DNA from: Begonia masoniana
Lineage: Eukaryota; Streptophyta; Magnoliopsida; Cucurbitales; Begoniaceae
Assembly: GCA_022432975.1 (NCBI GenBank)
Contig: CM039502.1
Span: 9,839,151 to 9,903,150, forward strand
DNA length: 64,000 nt
Direction: 5' to 3'
Shown: positions 21,480 through 33,220 of the stretch, one piece after another
Position numbering within the stretch: position 1 is the stretch's first letter
Layout of the letters: every line of letters begins with the position of its first letter
Program-made: the position numbers and the translations under genes
The notes under the pieces: generated by a model
The model's database searches: none
The model's input: the letters and a program-made list of their open reading frames with translations, nothing else
Told to the model about the DNA's origin: nothing

Positions 21480-21548
21480 CTAGACATGTTAGAAAAACAC
21501 AAAACACTATAAAAATCTATAGATCATTACTTAAACTTAAACACTTAC
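21480..21548 (-). other. Putative 69-bp leader intron of element D
   Basis: Minus strand: CCAACT/GTAAGTGTT at 21548 and ATGTCTAG ending at 21480, between primer site and gag ATG. Same exon context (CAACT) as in C and B. Confidence 0.5.
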
Positions 21549-21616
21549 AGTTGGCGAAGCACTACCATGGGGCGAGTGGCATTGTTAGGTAATCAACTGA
21601 ACGATTGCGACCACGT

Positions 21617-21629
21617 GTCTCTAATACCA
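21617..21629 (-). other. Primer binding site of element D
   Basis: Minus strand TGGTATTAGAGAC, four bases from the LTR end; two changes from the tRNA-Met complement TGGTATCAGAGCC. Confidence 0.75.
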
Positions 21630-21633
21630 TAAC

Positions 21634-22353
21634 TGTAACGACCCCAACCCCGTAGGGCCGTCACAGGACTTGACTTTACATTGACATAACCTTTACCTAA
21701 GCCCTCGTGTTATTGAATAAAATTTTTCATTTTTACTTAACACTTTAAAAGAAAACGGACTTAGACAATTGACCCACCTCTAACAACCTTTAGGGTCTAA
21801 CTTTGACTTAAACATTTTGAGCGTAAAACATTTCGACTTTTAAAATATTTAAAACTAGACTAAAACCATTAATAACTTAAAACAATTAACAATTAAAGTA
21901 AGATCAATTAAAACAAAACACTCATTCATCGATCATCAAAACACGACACTAATATAACCTATACTTTCGGGAAGAACTCAAGAAAACGAACTGCATGGAT
22001 CACTCTAAAAATCGAGCGTATCCGTACCTGTTTTAAAATAACCAAACAGTTCAAAATAACCAAACAGTTCCAGTATATTTCTCCAAAATAAAGACTTCAC
22101 ATTTTAGACATTCTACTACCACATCATACACATCAAAAACTCTACTTTCATACGTTTTTCTATCAAAACCAATCGATCGACATGCGCGCGAAGACGGCCG
22201 GAGCCCCTTGTCGCCGTTGTCTGGCCGGAGAATGGCGAGAAATCGCCGGCGTGGCCGTCGGAGGGACGTCGATCACCTCCCTCGTCTCTCATCGGCGTCG
22301 GGCTCGAGCTCGAACAATAGAATGGCCTTCGGGCCATTCTGTTGTTTTATGTT

Positions 22354-22408
<55 letters not shown>

Positions 22409-22640
22409 GTAATCTTAATTTTAATTCCTATTAAAACATCAATATACTGTTCTGCCCTTCCATAAATTCCGTTCTTAATTATAACCCACGGCTTAATTTC
22501 GCTGGAAATACCCGAATCTAAATTAATTAACCAATTAGGTTAACCAAACTTATTCACTTTTCTTTTAAGTTACTTAAAACAATTATTTATTAAACAATTG
22601 CCTATCATTTTATTTTCTCTTAAAAATCTCGGGTGTTACA
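21634..22640 (-). repeat. Element D 5' LTR with a 1.4-kb internal deletion
   Basis: 1007 bp against 2453 bp for its partner. Aligned to the left LTR, bases equivalent to 13113-14555 are missing; the join is CGACAT/GCGCGCGAAG at about 22183. The deletion removes the conserved core and the whole intron-like segment but keeps the hairpin (22313-22346) and the microsatellite. Confidence 0.9.
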
Positions 22641-22645
22641 GGTGA

Positions 22646-23490
22646 GGACGACATGCCTCCACTAGAAGTAAGAGCAGGTTGAAGGAGGATGGCCTGTGGG
22701 AGTGCGCTTAGCAGTCGACGCGAATTTTGACCCATGGGGACTTCACGTAGGTATTTTGGGATTTTGATAGTTAGAAACGTCGATAAATGTATATGATGTT
22801 TAGATGGGTAGACAGGTGAATAGATAGGATAATTGTATAGTTGAACCATTTTAGGATGCTTGGTTTCTGGATAGTAGACGTATCAATGTTTTGATGTTTT
22901 GGGAAAGCTCGTTTTATGAACTGCTTGGTGACTTGAGTTTCGTAGGGAAATGTTTAGTTTTTAAACGGATCCACGCAGTTTGTTTTTGTGAAAACTTACT
23001 TTGTTTTAAATATGTCTCGAGACAGTTTTTGAGCGAGATTATGAAGGATGTGCGAGTGTCAAGTGAATTTATGATGAAATGTATTGTTGTGATGTATGTA
23101 ATGTCTAGAGGTGAATTGATGATGGAAAAATTGTGAAGTGTGTGAAAAATGTGCAGGGCGTGAAAGAAGGAGAGAGGCGACTCTAGGATTCTAGAGAGGT
23201 TGCCGATCGATCGCCAAGGGGGGGCGATCGATCGCCCCCGCATTTTTGGCAACAGCCGTTCGCAACGGCTAAAATGGCTGATCGATCGGCCATGCAATTT
23301 GGGCACAGTTGCCCTTTTTGCCCTCGGTTCAATTGGCCGACTGCTTTTCCTTTATTTTAATGTGTTTTCTTCGTTGGTTTTCAATGTTTTTTTTAAAACG
23401 ATTTCCAATAATTTAGACTTTGACTAATGTTAGAAAAAGAAAAAAAAAATTTATACAGGAAATTAAGGGTAAAGAATTAGGGTCGCTACA
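22646..23490 (+). mobile_element. Family-B solo LTR (B1), 3' part, after element D
   Basis: Continues GGACGACATGCCTCC exactly where 12562 stopped and ends GGTCGCTACA. It contains GATC palindromes at 23205-23300 (GGCGATCGATCGCC type). No primer site follows, so it is a solo LTR or a 3' LTR. Several small open frames here are not genes. Confidence 0.85.
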
Positions 23491-24558
23491 ATTTTATACT
23501 ATGTTGATTTTAACTTGTTTTCATGATGATTTTAATAAACATTGCAATGGCTTTACAAGAAATTTTAAAGCCTATTTTGGAAAGAAAAAAAAAGTGACAT
23601 ATACTTGCATTGTTGCATTTACCTCTTGTTATATTCCCAATATGTATAAGTATGGGATAAAAAGTAGGAGCCTTACGAATTATCGTCCCCTTTGGGTTGA
23701 AAGTCCCTAAACCTCGTGAGGGAATATAATGCTTGGGGTACTACAGTCCTACCGGTGAGAGCTCGGGAATCTGTAGGGATTTGTTATAGTTATATATGTT
23801 GGGTTGGATTGAGCTTATGTTGTGAATTTTTAATAAATGTCATTGATTCTTAAATAATGCATTTGATTTTCATTGAATGATGATTTTACATGCAAATTCT
23901 ATTCACATTGCAATGGATTTTAGTTGTTGAAATTGATTCACTAATCGATTTATAGCATGCATTTTTATGAAAATGACATGTTTTTTTTTTAAAACTCAAA
24001 TAATGTTTTCACATTGATTTCTAAAACGAGTATAGTAGCATGGGATGAAGATTGAGTCTGGATTGTGTGGATAGAGCCTGAATTAGCTATTCTAACTGTT
24101 AGATTTATTTGCTGGGCTATTGGCTCATTACGTGTATTATCCTTATTTTTCTGATAGCGAAGACGTTCACCAAAACCGGGAAGCCAAGGCAAGGTAAAGA
24201 TACAAAGAGATATAAGTATGGGGTTTGTGGAAAGTCACATGACGTGACTGTTGTATAATTTATATTTTTATTTGCTTTCGCTAGAGTATTATGATGATGA
24301 TGTAATTGGTGATGTAGATATTTCAATTTATGAAATATATGTTTGGTTGGAATAAATTGAGGATGATCGTATTTCAGGATGCCAGGTAGAATAGTGTGGT
24401 TAACGTTTCCACTTAGGGAACGTCTGTATGTTTGACTTGGAAGTCGTGGTCTTCCTTAACCAGGTCATTGTCGTTGTCGCTAGTTTGAATCATTCCCACC
24501 TCGGGAATCCTATCCGTCAGGATCCGGCCGGGGGCCGAGTCGAGTCCTGACAGCCACA
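23491..24558 (+). mobile_element. LTR-like relic H, unclassified
   Basis: No protein motif. GCTGGGCTATTGGCTCATTA (about 24111) resembles the GAGCCTTTAGCTCA site before the LTR acceptor in family B, and the segment ends GACAGCCACA right where element G coding sequence resumes. It is therefore probably the 3' part of an LTR inserted in G, itself hit by B1. The 5' end was not found. Confidence 0.4.
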
Positions 24559-24740
24559 TTTGGTCTTGTTCTTACTTAATTCATACCAATGGCTAAAATC
24601 TTTATCTCATTTGTAAGCTCCCTTGATCCAGTCAAAACCCAAGAATCTAGTACTCAATTTGGTTAGAAGGACATACCATTTGTTTCTCCCTTCTTGTATT
24701 TGATGATGTAGGGGTAACGCTCGAGAAATTTCACTTATTT
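24559..24740 (-). pseudogene. pol: Element G pol fragment (RNase H to integrase linker)
   Basis: Minus strand reads VKFLERYPYIIKYKKG next to the element B insertion, continuing the TDHQALKYIK of 39344-39440. It then jumps (loss of the VVADALSRR stretch) to LLTKLSTRFLGFDWIKG and DKDFSHWYELSKNK. This joins the two halves of element G across element B and shows that B landed in the RNase H region. The integrase is lost beyond 24558. Confidence 0.75.
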
Positions 24741-26514
24741 TGTAACACCCGGTTCTTTACGGGATTTTTGTAATTATATATGTATAATGGCATTTTTGTA
24801 AATATGTCAAGTTGGCCAGTTTCGCGAAAAGAAAGCGTTATTAGAATCCTAATTATTAATATAGATTTTAGGAAAATTTCAAGAATTTTAGGAGTTGTAA
24901 CACTAAATTACGAGAATTACGTTTCTCATAATATAATGGATGTTTTAATAAAAATAGCGAACGAGATCCGATTTGAGAACGGACATTTTTAGTAAAGCCC
25001 TGATAATAAGTTGGAGTTGTTGGTGAAATACGGAAAGTTGGAGAAACCGAATCGTTAGTTAATTAACGAAACAAAGGACGAAACAAATAGAAAATCAAAG
25101 GAAGGGCAAAAAGGTAATTTGCCAGGCCAAATTTATTAAATACATAAACTTCTTCTTCTTCCTCCAGAACACTTCACGTTTCTTTGCTCTCTCTGTCTCT
25201 CGACGATTCCTCTCTCCTCACACAGTTTCCTTCTCCGACAACGATTTCTCCTCCGGTCGACTTCCGTTCTTCGCTTTTGGAAAGTTTATTTGTAATTTTG
25301 GGTCGTTTAACAATTAGGGTTTCGTTTAGAGTTTTGTGAAAAACGTGATTTAGAGTTTGAAATGGATAAGTTTATTTTATTTATAAGTATAATGGACGTA
25401 TTGATGGTTATTGGACGAAGTTAGTAGAATTATTGATGAATATTAGAGTTTTGGTTGGATTGGAAAACTTAAAAACTCCATTAATGGAGGTTGGGAGTTT
25501 ATGAGCACGAATTGCTCGACAAAATGCCTCAATGAGCTAAATTAGAGTTTTAGGAAATTTCTTTAGTTAAGGGTTGTTAATTTGGACGTTTAACAGCTTA
25601 AACTCGTTTTAACGACAAATGTTATGAATTTGCTTTAGGTGAACAACACTCGTGGACGGAGCTAGAATTGCAACGGACCCTAGGTAAGTTCTCGTGACTT
25701 ACTATGGCCGATTGGCCTACACCGTAAGTCAAAGTTTTGTCGAGGAACATTGGTGATTCGTTTGTTTAAATGCTTTGGATGGGTAGTTAGAATTAGTTCT
25801 TTTATAGGTTATGCTTTTATTGTCTCAATGGTATGTATGATGTATGTTTACTTTCAGCACGTAATTGTTCATGCATCATGGTTTTCAATTATGCATAGAA
25901 AATGAATTTCCGCACTACGTTTTCATGAAAAGAGATGTGGCCCGAAAGGGGGCTATTGATCTATTGTGAAGGCCGAGAGGGGCTTGTCACAATACCATAT
26001 TGCCTAAAACGAAATGAATCTATGTAATCTGTTATCTGGTCATGCGAGGTGGGGTTGTCCGACTGCCGGATGTGCCCTCTCTATCTAGCTGGCTGAGATC
26101 TCATTGAGATTCTGTTTGCCACGTAATGATAAGAAAATGTTGCATGATTTCCGAACCTCATATACACAGCATGCATCTGCATTTATGAAACTTGCTGAGC
26201 CTTTAGCTCATAGTTTTCTGTATGGTGTAGGTGATCTTGATACAGGTGAGGACGAGATCCCTCCACCCGAGGAATGATCAGTTGAAGAAAGATGGCCTGC
26301 GAGAGTGTGCTGGGCAGTTAGTGCGCTTTTGACCCGTGGGGACGTAAGTAAATGTACCGATGTTTTGAACAGATAGAAACGTAGGAAAGTTGTATCGATA
26401 GAACATTTTAGGATATTGGTATTTGGATAGTGGATAGGTTATGTTTTGATGTTTTGGAAACCTATTTTATAAACTACTTTTGGAAAGTCTTTTATTGGAA
26501 ATAAACTGGAACTG

Positions 26515-29159
26515 TGTAACACCCGAGATTAAATTTAAAAGAATAATAAAATATGTTGTTTTAAGTAATTGAGTTTTAATTAATTGAAATGTAAAGTAAA
26601 TAAATTTGATTGAAATTAAGCCGTAGGTTATGATTTAAGAACGAGATTTAACGAAAGTTGAAATGATCGGAATTATGGGAGGGCAAAATGGTAAGTGAGG
26701 ATTTAATTAATAGTTAGTTTATTATTATTATTATTATTAATATTAATTAAAAAATAAAATAAAATAAAATAATTAAAACGACAGAATGGCAAGAAGCCAT
26801 TCTGTCGTTCGTTCGAACACCGAGAGCAGAGCAGGGGGAGGGCGAGGCGCGGCGAAGGCGGCTGTTGTCCGGCGACGCCCGACGTTTTCCGGCCAGACGA
26901 CGTCGGAGATTCCAGGGTGCCATTTCCGGCCATCTTCGCGCACTGGACTGACCGGTAAATTCCATTTTCGCCCTGTTTCTTCTCTGTTCGAGGCCGTGGA
27001 TCGCCGAGCTGCTAGAGCTCCGATCGCCGGCCGTTTTTGGCCGTTCTTGGCGTCAAATGGCCGGGCTTAATGCCGGCGTGGGTTACCGAGCAATTTTGAG
27101 CTCGGATTTGGCGAAAATCCAGCAAGCCCGAATTGGGCATTTCAGGTTTCTGGATTTGGAAGCCCTAATTTGTGTTAGATTATGTTAATTAGGTATGTGG
27201 GTGGTTGATTTGTGAGGAATTGGAGGAGAATTAATGAAAAATCGAAAAAGGGAATTTTTGGGTTTAAGGGCAGTTCGGGTTTTGTGACATTTGACCTAGC
27301 TAGGGTCGTTTGTTTTCAAATTCCTTTTGGCAGGTTAAAATAGGTTATTAGAGGAGTACGTGGCCGCTGGAATCGTTCGATTCCGATAACCGACGCGAAA
27401 GTTACGCGCATTTGAAGTTTTGGATCGGTTTTTACCGAACCCAAATTAGTGGCCCGTTTAGTTAGATTTTAATTGGATTAAGCTAGAGATAATAGTTTGA
27501 GAGTAATTGGTGAATGTAAGCTTGGTTTTAATGGAGTTTGAAGTTGGACGTTGTTAATTGTGCATAAATTCGGGTTTTAGAAATTGAGAGTAAAAATATG
27601 ATTAAGTGTTGTTAGTTGGTTAGTTGATTTCCTTAGAATCTTTTAGTGTGATACTAAATTGAGTTTCGTTAATTGTTAGGTGATCGAACGTGTGATTTAA
27701 TTGGACGAAGGTAATCGAGTATCCTCAGCGAGATAGGACGCCAGGTAAGTAGAGGACGTTTGTTTTGCCTTCGGGCCTACACCACGGATCGGTAGGATTT
27801 ATTTTGTTGTTTGTTGTTTGGCTGTCTTCCTTGTTGGTTGGTTGTGGTTTGATGTTTGATTGTCTTCGTTGTTTGTCAAGCATTGTGTTGGTTGTTTCGT
27901 GTAGTGTTGCATATTGGAGCATGCATCATGTTTAGCACGCTAGGTATGATTATTAGCATTGGTTGGCATTGTGAGCAATAACGTAAGCAATTAAAGTTAA
28001 GGGTAACGCATCTCGAATAGAGTGACTTTTTGGGCTGAGGTTGCTCGTAATAGCACCCCGAGGGGAACTCTATGAGAGAATCCTGAATAGGGTACCTTTT
28101 TGGGCTGAGGTTGCTCGTAATAGCACCCCGAGGGGTCCTCTATGAAGGATAAATTGATTAAATTACGTAAATGTTAACGCATCTCGAATAGAGTGACTTT
28201 TCGGGCTAAGGTTGCTCGTAATAGCACCCCGAGGGGAACTCTATGAGAGAATTCTGAATAGGGTACCTTTTTGGGCTGAGGTTGCTCGTAATAGCACCCC
28301 GAGGGGTCCTCTATGAAGAATTAAAGCAATGAAAATTTAAGCATAGAACAGCAAATAAGCACAACTGAGAGTTAGAAACTGCATGTGTTAGGGTTACGTG
28401 TGAGAGTTGAGTTGCATTGTGATGTTGTGTTGCATTGGTTGACGTGGTAGTCTGTTAAGAGTAATGCACTTCGGTGCGGGTAACTAGCATTGGGTGGTCG
28501 TGTTGTGGTATCATGTTGAGTTGGGTGGTTGAGTTGCATTGTGGTCGTGTTGCTGTGCATCGTGCTTGTTTATATTTGTTATTCCCTACTTGCTAAGCGT
28601 AAGCTTACGTGTGTGTGTGTGTTCTGTGGTGTAGGTAACGACAGGAGCACAGGTTAGAGCTACGAGGAAAGCCAGGGTTGGGACGCAGTCGTTGATGTAC
28701 GCGGTATGCCGGTGCGGGCAATTGTCGGGGCGTCTCGGCCATAGTCTTCGGAAGATGTGGGAGTTAGCATTTGGGGTGGTTTATTGCAAATGTCTATTTG
28801 TTGTATATAGTTAAGTTAAGGGTGATATGTCACTCTATCTTGTGGATTTTCTTCATTTAGGCATGTTAGTATTGTAGTTTCTCTCTTTACTGCTTTGGAG
28901 ATTTCATATGCTGTATGCTGTATAGTTGAGTAGGAGTATTCTGGCTTGGTTGAGATTGATCGTTTGCAGGTACTTAGCAATTTTGGAGGCGCCATTTACA
29001 GGTGTTACTTTGCCGAAATTTTCGGAAAAGGACGCCGTGGTGCTTAGCGTTTAAAAGTAAGGGTAATTAGCGAGTCTAGGCCTAGTTTAAATTGTGTTTC
29101 AACGTGGGATTGGTTAGCAAAGTAGCGCTCCGAGCCAGGGTGGGTTCGGGGGCGTTACA
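26515..29159 (+). mobile_element. Solo LTR F (2645 bp) inside element B left LTR
   Basis: TGTAACACCCGAG...GGGGGCGTTACA with perfect AACTG duplication (26510-26514, 29160-29164). Hairpin 26777-26809; conserved core about 27300-27450; donor CAG/GTAAGT at 27745; TTGCTAAGCGTAAGCTTA near 28588; acceptor GGTGTAG/GTAA at 28634 (890 bp). A (GT)n run precedes the acceptor. A tandem array is at 28007-28320. No gene. Confidence 0.93.
28007..28320 (+). repeat. 70/169-bp nested tandem repeat in solo LTR F
   Basis: Four copies of GGGCTGAGGTTGCTCGTAAT with following AGCACCCCGAGGGG (first two about 70 bp apart), arranged as two higher-order units starting AACGCATCTCGAATAG at 28007 and 28176. Lies inside the LTR intron-like segment. 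Confidence 0.9.
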
Positions 29160-29469
29160 AACTGTTTGGTGATTTTAAACAGGAGGAATTGTTTAGGTTT
29201 TAAATAGATCCACGCAGTTCATTTTACGAAAGTTTACTATGTTTTTTTAACACGTTCTAGGTTATGTTTTGGGTTGTTTATTTGGTGGTTGACGAAATGC
29301 AAAATTAGTGAAGTTGTGAATGATTTTATGTTGAATTGCTTAGGGTGTATGAGATGTTGGAGTTAAAGTGGAAGAGAAAAAAAGGAGTGTAATGTATGTT
29401 ATATGTAGGGGAAGTAAGAAAGAAAAAAAAGAGGGGTGCAAGTTCTCTGGAATTCGGATTCTAGAGAAC

Positions 29470-29640
29470 TTGGCGATCGATCGCAGGGAAGGGCGATCGA
29501 TCGCCATCTGTGATCACCACTCTCTGGATAAATCAAGAGAGTGTGCCGATCGATCGCATGATGTGGGGGCGATCGATCGCCCCCCCTATTTTGTTGGTGC
29601 CGATCGATCGGCTTCCATGCAGTCGATCGATTGCCCCTTT
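29470..29640. repeat. GATCGATC palindrome cluster in element B left LTR
   Basis: Copies of GGCGATCGATCGCC, GGGCGATCGATCGCCCC, GCCGATCGATCGGC and variants. The same cluster, less one member, is at 38980-39120, a shorter one at 23205-23300, and a differently flanked one at 35645-35955. Confidence 0.85.
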
Positions 29641-29845
29641 CATTTGCCGTCCTATGACGATATTTCCCTCCAACAATTCTTCTCTGTTTTGTGGTTTTAA
29701 TTTAATTTGTTTTCTTTACTTTAAATATGTTTTATTAAAAGGTTTTCAAATGGTTTTTCGCTTAAATGTTAAACTTAAAATTTGTAAGGATAAAAAAAAA
29801 TTAATACGTAAAAAGTAGGAATATTGTTAAGGGACGCCACAGTTA

Positions 29846-29858
29846 TGGTATCAGAGCC
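29846..29858 (+). other. Primer binding site of element B (tRNA-Met)
   Basis: TGGTATCAGAGCC, a perfect match to the usual plant tRNA-Met site, four bases after the LTR end. Confidence 0.9.
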
Positions 29859-29928
29859 CCCGGGTTTTAAATACGGTTCTGTAGACTGCTCGACTCCACA
29901 GCCACTACGCGGACATCCTTCATCAACT

Positions 29929-29995
29929 GTAAGTATGTTTAAAAAGCTTTATTTGATTTCGATTTCTTAGGGTTATTTGTTTTTAACTTTTATAG
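29929..29995 (+). other. Putative 67-bp leader intron of element B
   Basis: TCAACT/GTAAGTATG at 29929; TTTTATAG ends at 29995. Equivalent to 4491-4553 in C. An internal CTTAG at about 29970 is an alternative, shorter acceptor. Confidence 0.45.
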
Positions 29996-31516
29996 GAGAT
30001 ATATAAAAAGGTTCGAGAAAAAGACCCTAGGGATGAGGCACTAGATCGACTTACAAAATTGCTGGACCGTCAGGCCCAGCACATGGACAGGAAAGCACAA
30101 CAAATCGAGCGTTTAGTAAATTGAGAGGATCGTCAAGCAAGAAAGGTGGTCGTTCCAAACCATCAAGGCATGGAGAGATTTCAAAAGTTGCAACCCCCAG
30201 TATTCAACGGACAATCATCGGACTCCACTTTAGCCGAGGAGTGGATCCAAACGATGGAAGATATGCTAGAGTACGCTGGCATAGAGAACGGGAACAAGGT
30301 TGCCTACGTCACCTTCCACTTAGCGTTGGATGCCCGTTTTTTGTGGGATTCGATAAAAGCAACAATGGACGTGACAGTTATGACTTGGGAGCGATTTAAG
30401 ATCGTGTTTTTCGACAAATATTTCAGCCGCACTGTGAAGGTGACGAAGAGGAATGAGTTTACGCAGCTGAAACATACAGGTTTAGTTGCATATTATATTC
30501 AAAAATTTGAGGCATTATCGAGATTTGCACCACGTCTAGTAAGTGATAACGAAGACAAAGTGCATCAATTTATGGAAGGTCTGAATCTGGATGCATGTTA
30601 TAGTGTTGGGAATTCAAGATGTGCCCTATTCAGACATTGCAACTAGAGCTCTGGACTTCGAGGCTGCACGGGTGACTTGTATTAAGCCGAGGGAGCCAGC
30701 TAAGGGCTTCTTCCGTGAGATCCACCCTCAGTCACGGAACTGAGGTTGGCAGCCTAGAGTACAACAACCCCAGCAACAACAAAGAGGTGTCAAGAGGCCT
30801 TCTGAGGGAGGTAATGATCGAGGAAAAGGAAAGCAGGTACAAGTGACTCCTCAGATGCCTTGGTGCCCTAAGTGCCAGAGAGAACACAGTGGTGAATGCA
30901 GAATAGGCATGAATAAGTGCTATCGGTGTGGTGAAATCGGCCATTTTGTTAAAGATTGCCCAAAGCCAGATCGAGATCAGTTGAGCGGAGATCAGAGAAG
31001 GGTCATGCCGAGGATCTTTGCCTTTATTGAGCCTGTTGACGCCAAAGACGAGACTCATCCATCCGTGATATCAAGTACTATATTGATTATGGGCATAACT
31101 GTACTTTCTTTGATGGATACAGGAGCTATGCACTCCTTCATTTCAACTGCTTGCATGACTAGATTGGGATTAGAGTCTGAGCTAGCAGAATTCGAGTATA
31201 GAGTGATGCTGCCTTCGGGAGAGCATATGCAGTCGGATCGTATTTTGCAGGGCAATGTCGTCTCAATGAGGAATAATACCCTTTATGCTTGTCTGATAGT
31301 TATGAGCATAGAGCAGTACGATCTTATCTTAGGGATGGACTAGCTGTCACAGCACTTCGCCACCATCGATTGTCGATCCGGGATTGTGACTTTTCGACCC
31401 CTGGGTAAGGCCAAGTTTGCTTATCAGGCAATGAACAGGTTGAGTGGGTCGCCTACTTCCTATTCCATGAAGGTCAACGAGCAGTTTAGTGGTGAATACT
31501 TGATTTACTGGCCACA
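29996..31516 (+). pseudogene. gag: Gag-protease of element B, broken
   Basis: Reads from the putative acceptor with an ALDRLTKLLDRQAQ helix, TGA near 30122, then gag core FNGQSSDSTLAEEWIQTME (about 30200-30240), RFLWDSIK, and FMEGLNLDA. A frameshift near 30605 and a TGA near 30741 follow. The next frame holds CPKCQREHSGEC, CCHC knuckle CYRCGEIGHFVKDC, protease active site LMDTGAMHSF, and LILGMD ended by TAG at 31341-31343, where C has tryptophan. A last frameshift lies near 31513. The open piece at 30843-31343 is the most intact part. Same order as C, but not translatable as one protein. Confidence 0.88.
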
Positions 31517-33220
31517 GTAGTTGATACTCAGTTGCTCAGTGGAGTAAAGCCGAGTGACCATGCTATAGTCAGAGAATTCTCTGAGATCTTCCTTAATGAT
31601 CTTCCCGGATTATCGCCGGACAGGGAGATCGAATTTACCATTGATGTGTATCCGAGCTCTGCGCCAGTGTCTAAGAAACCATATAGATTGGCGCCTGCTG
31701 AATTGAGAGAGTTGAAAATCCAGCTTGAGGAGTTGCTGGAAAAAGATTTCATCCGACCCAGTTTTTCTCCTTGGGGTGCGCCCGTTCTGTTCGTTAAGAA
31801 GAAGGACGGGACTCTCAGGATGTGCGTGGATTACAGAGAGCTGAATAAGCTTACAGTGAAGAATAAGTATCCACTGCCCCGGATAGATGATTTATTTGAT
31901 CAACTACAGGGTGCCCGAGTGTTTTCCAGGATTGACCTACGCTCGGGTTATTACCAGTTAAAGGTTCGGCGAGAAGATATCCAGAAAACGGCATTCCGAA
32001 CAAGGTATGGGCATTATGAGTTCCTTGTTATGTCTTTTGGATTTACTAATGCCCCTGCAGCGTTTATGGACTTGATGAATCGTGTTTTCAAGGAATATTT
32101 GGACAAGTTTGTCGTTGTTTTTATTGACGACATTTTGATCTATTCTAAAACGAAGGAAGAACACGAGGAGCATCTGAGGATTGTTTTTGGAATTCTGAGT
32201 CAACACCGTCTATATCCAAAGTTTTCTAAGTGTGAGTTCTGGCTGGACAAGGTCGGTTTTTTTGGCCATATCATATCACAGGAAGGAGTTTTTGTGGATC
32301 CGAGTAAAATACAAGTGGTCAGGGATTGGCCTCAGCCTAAAAATGTGCGTGAGGTACGTGGATTTCTCGGGTTGGCTAGCTATTATCGGAAGTTCATAGA
32401 GGGATTTTTGAAGATTGCAGTTCCTCACTCACGCTTGACTCGGAAGAATGAGAAGTTTATATGGTCGGCTACTTGTGAAGGGAGTTTTATGGAGTTGAAG
32501 CAGAGGTTGACCACAGCTCCAGTTCTAACGTTGCCTGTTGAAGGTGATAAATTCAGTATTTACTTGGAAGGAAAGGTTATTGCTTATGCTTCTCGGCAGT
32601 TAAAGTCGTATGAGCCGAATTATCCTACGCATGACCTGGACTTAGCAACCATGGTCTTCGCACTGAAGCTTTGGAGACATTACTTATATGGGCAGCAGTG
32701 CGAGATATTTTCTGACCACAAGAGCTTGAAGTATTTGTTTACGCAGAAGGAGCTTAATATGCGCCAGAGAAGGTGGCTAGAGTTCGTCAAAAACTATGAG
32801 TTTGAGATTAAGTACCACCCGGGAAAGGCGAATAAGGTCACTTATGCTTTGAGCCGAATGCCCACTGCGAGTCAGCCTTCACTTACAACGATGTCAGTTA
32901 CGTTGAGGTCTGTGATTGAGAAGTTCGATGTGGAGATTGTGGCAGAGTTGTTCAGTATGCTCACTAACATTTCTCTCAGGCCTACTATTCTGGATAAGAT
33001 ACGTGAAGCTCAGCAAAAAGATGTGGAGTGTGAGGAGCTTCGATTGAGCATGATATCTGGAGACTTGTCTGATTTTAACTTGTCAGATGATGGTATTATG
33101 AAGTTCAGGCATAGATGGTACGTGCCTAACGACAAAGAATTGAAGAAAGAGATTTTGGCCGAAGCACATTCTTCAGCTTACTCTGTGCACCCAGGAAGTA
33201 CAAGATGTACCGGTATTTAA
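31517..33220 (+). pseudogene. pol: RT-RNase H (and integrase start) of element B
   Basis: Open from 31532 for 562 codons. The RT is complete by motif: GFx-free variant [49 protein letters not shown] and catalytic FIDDILIYS (about 32126). RNase H has a deletion: [13 protein letters not shown] directly joins parts that in C are separated by the YDAS-containing stretch, so the first catalytic Asp is gone. The other RNase H residues (DLDLATM, SDHKSL) remain. The integrase zinc-binding start (HPGSTR) is cut by a frameshift at about 33205. Confidence 0.9.

Larger units (their letters stand above)
12563..22640 (-). mobile_element. Element D: gag-only gypsy element (minus strand)
   Basis: Bounded by TGTAACG...GTGTTACA and by a perfect 5-bp duplication GGTGA (12558-12562, 22641-22645) in the family-B LTR. 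Order read on the minus strand: 5' LTR 21634-22640, primer site, leader intron, broken gag, about 2 kb without recognisable pol (18672-20330 and 15034-15456), purine tract, 3' LTR 12563-15015. Solo LTR E sits inside. Lack of RT, RNase H and integrase makes it non-autonomous; its gag resembles that of C, so a C-like element is the likely helper class. Confidence 0.88.
24741..29841 (+). repeat. Element B left (5') LTR, split by solo LTR F
   Basis: Intron-like donor AGGTAAGT at 25684 and acceptor GGTGTAG/GTGA at 26230 (547 bp), with TTGCTGAGCCTTTAGCTCA upstream of the acceptor. Palindrome CTCCATTAATGGAG near 25475. A GATC palindrome cluster is at 29470-29640. A 40-odd bp piece present near 34970-35010 in the right LTR is absent here (around 25273). 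Confidence 0.9.

Noticed and set aside
28007..28320. CRISPR-like spaced repeats
   Set aside because: Repeats alternate in a 70/169-bp pattern with related spacers inside a plant LTR; no cas genes and the context is eukaryotic.
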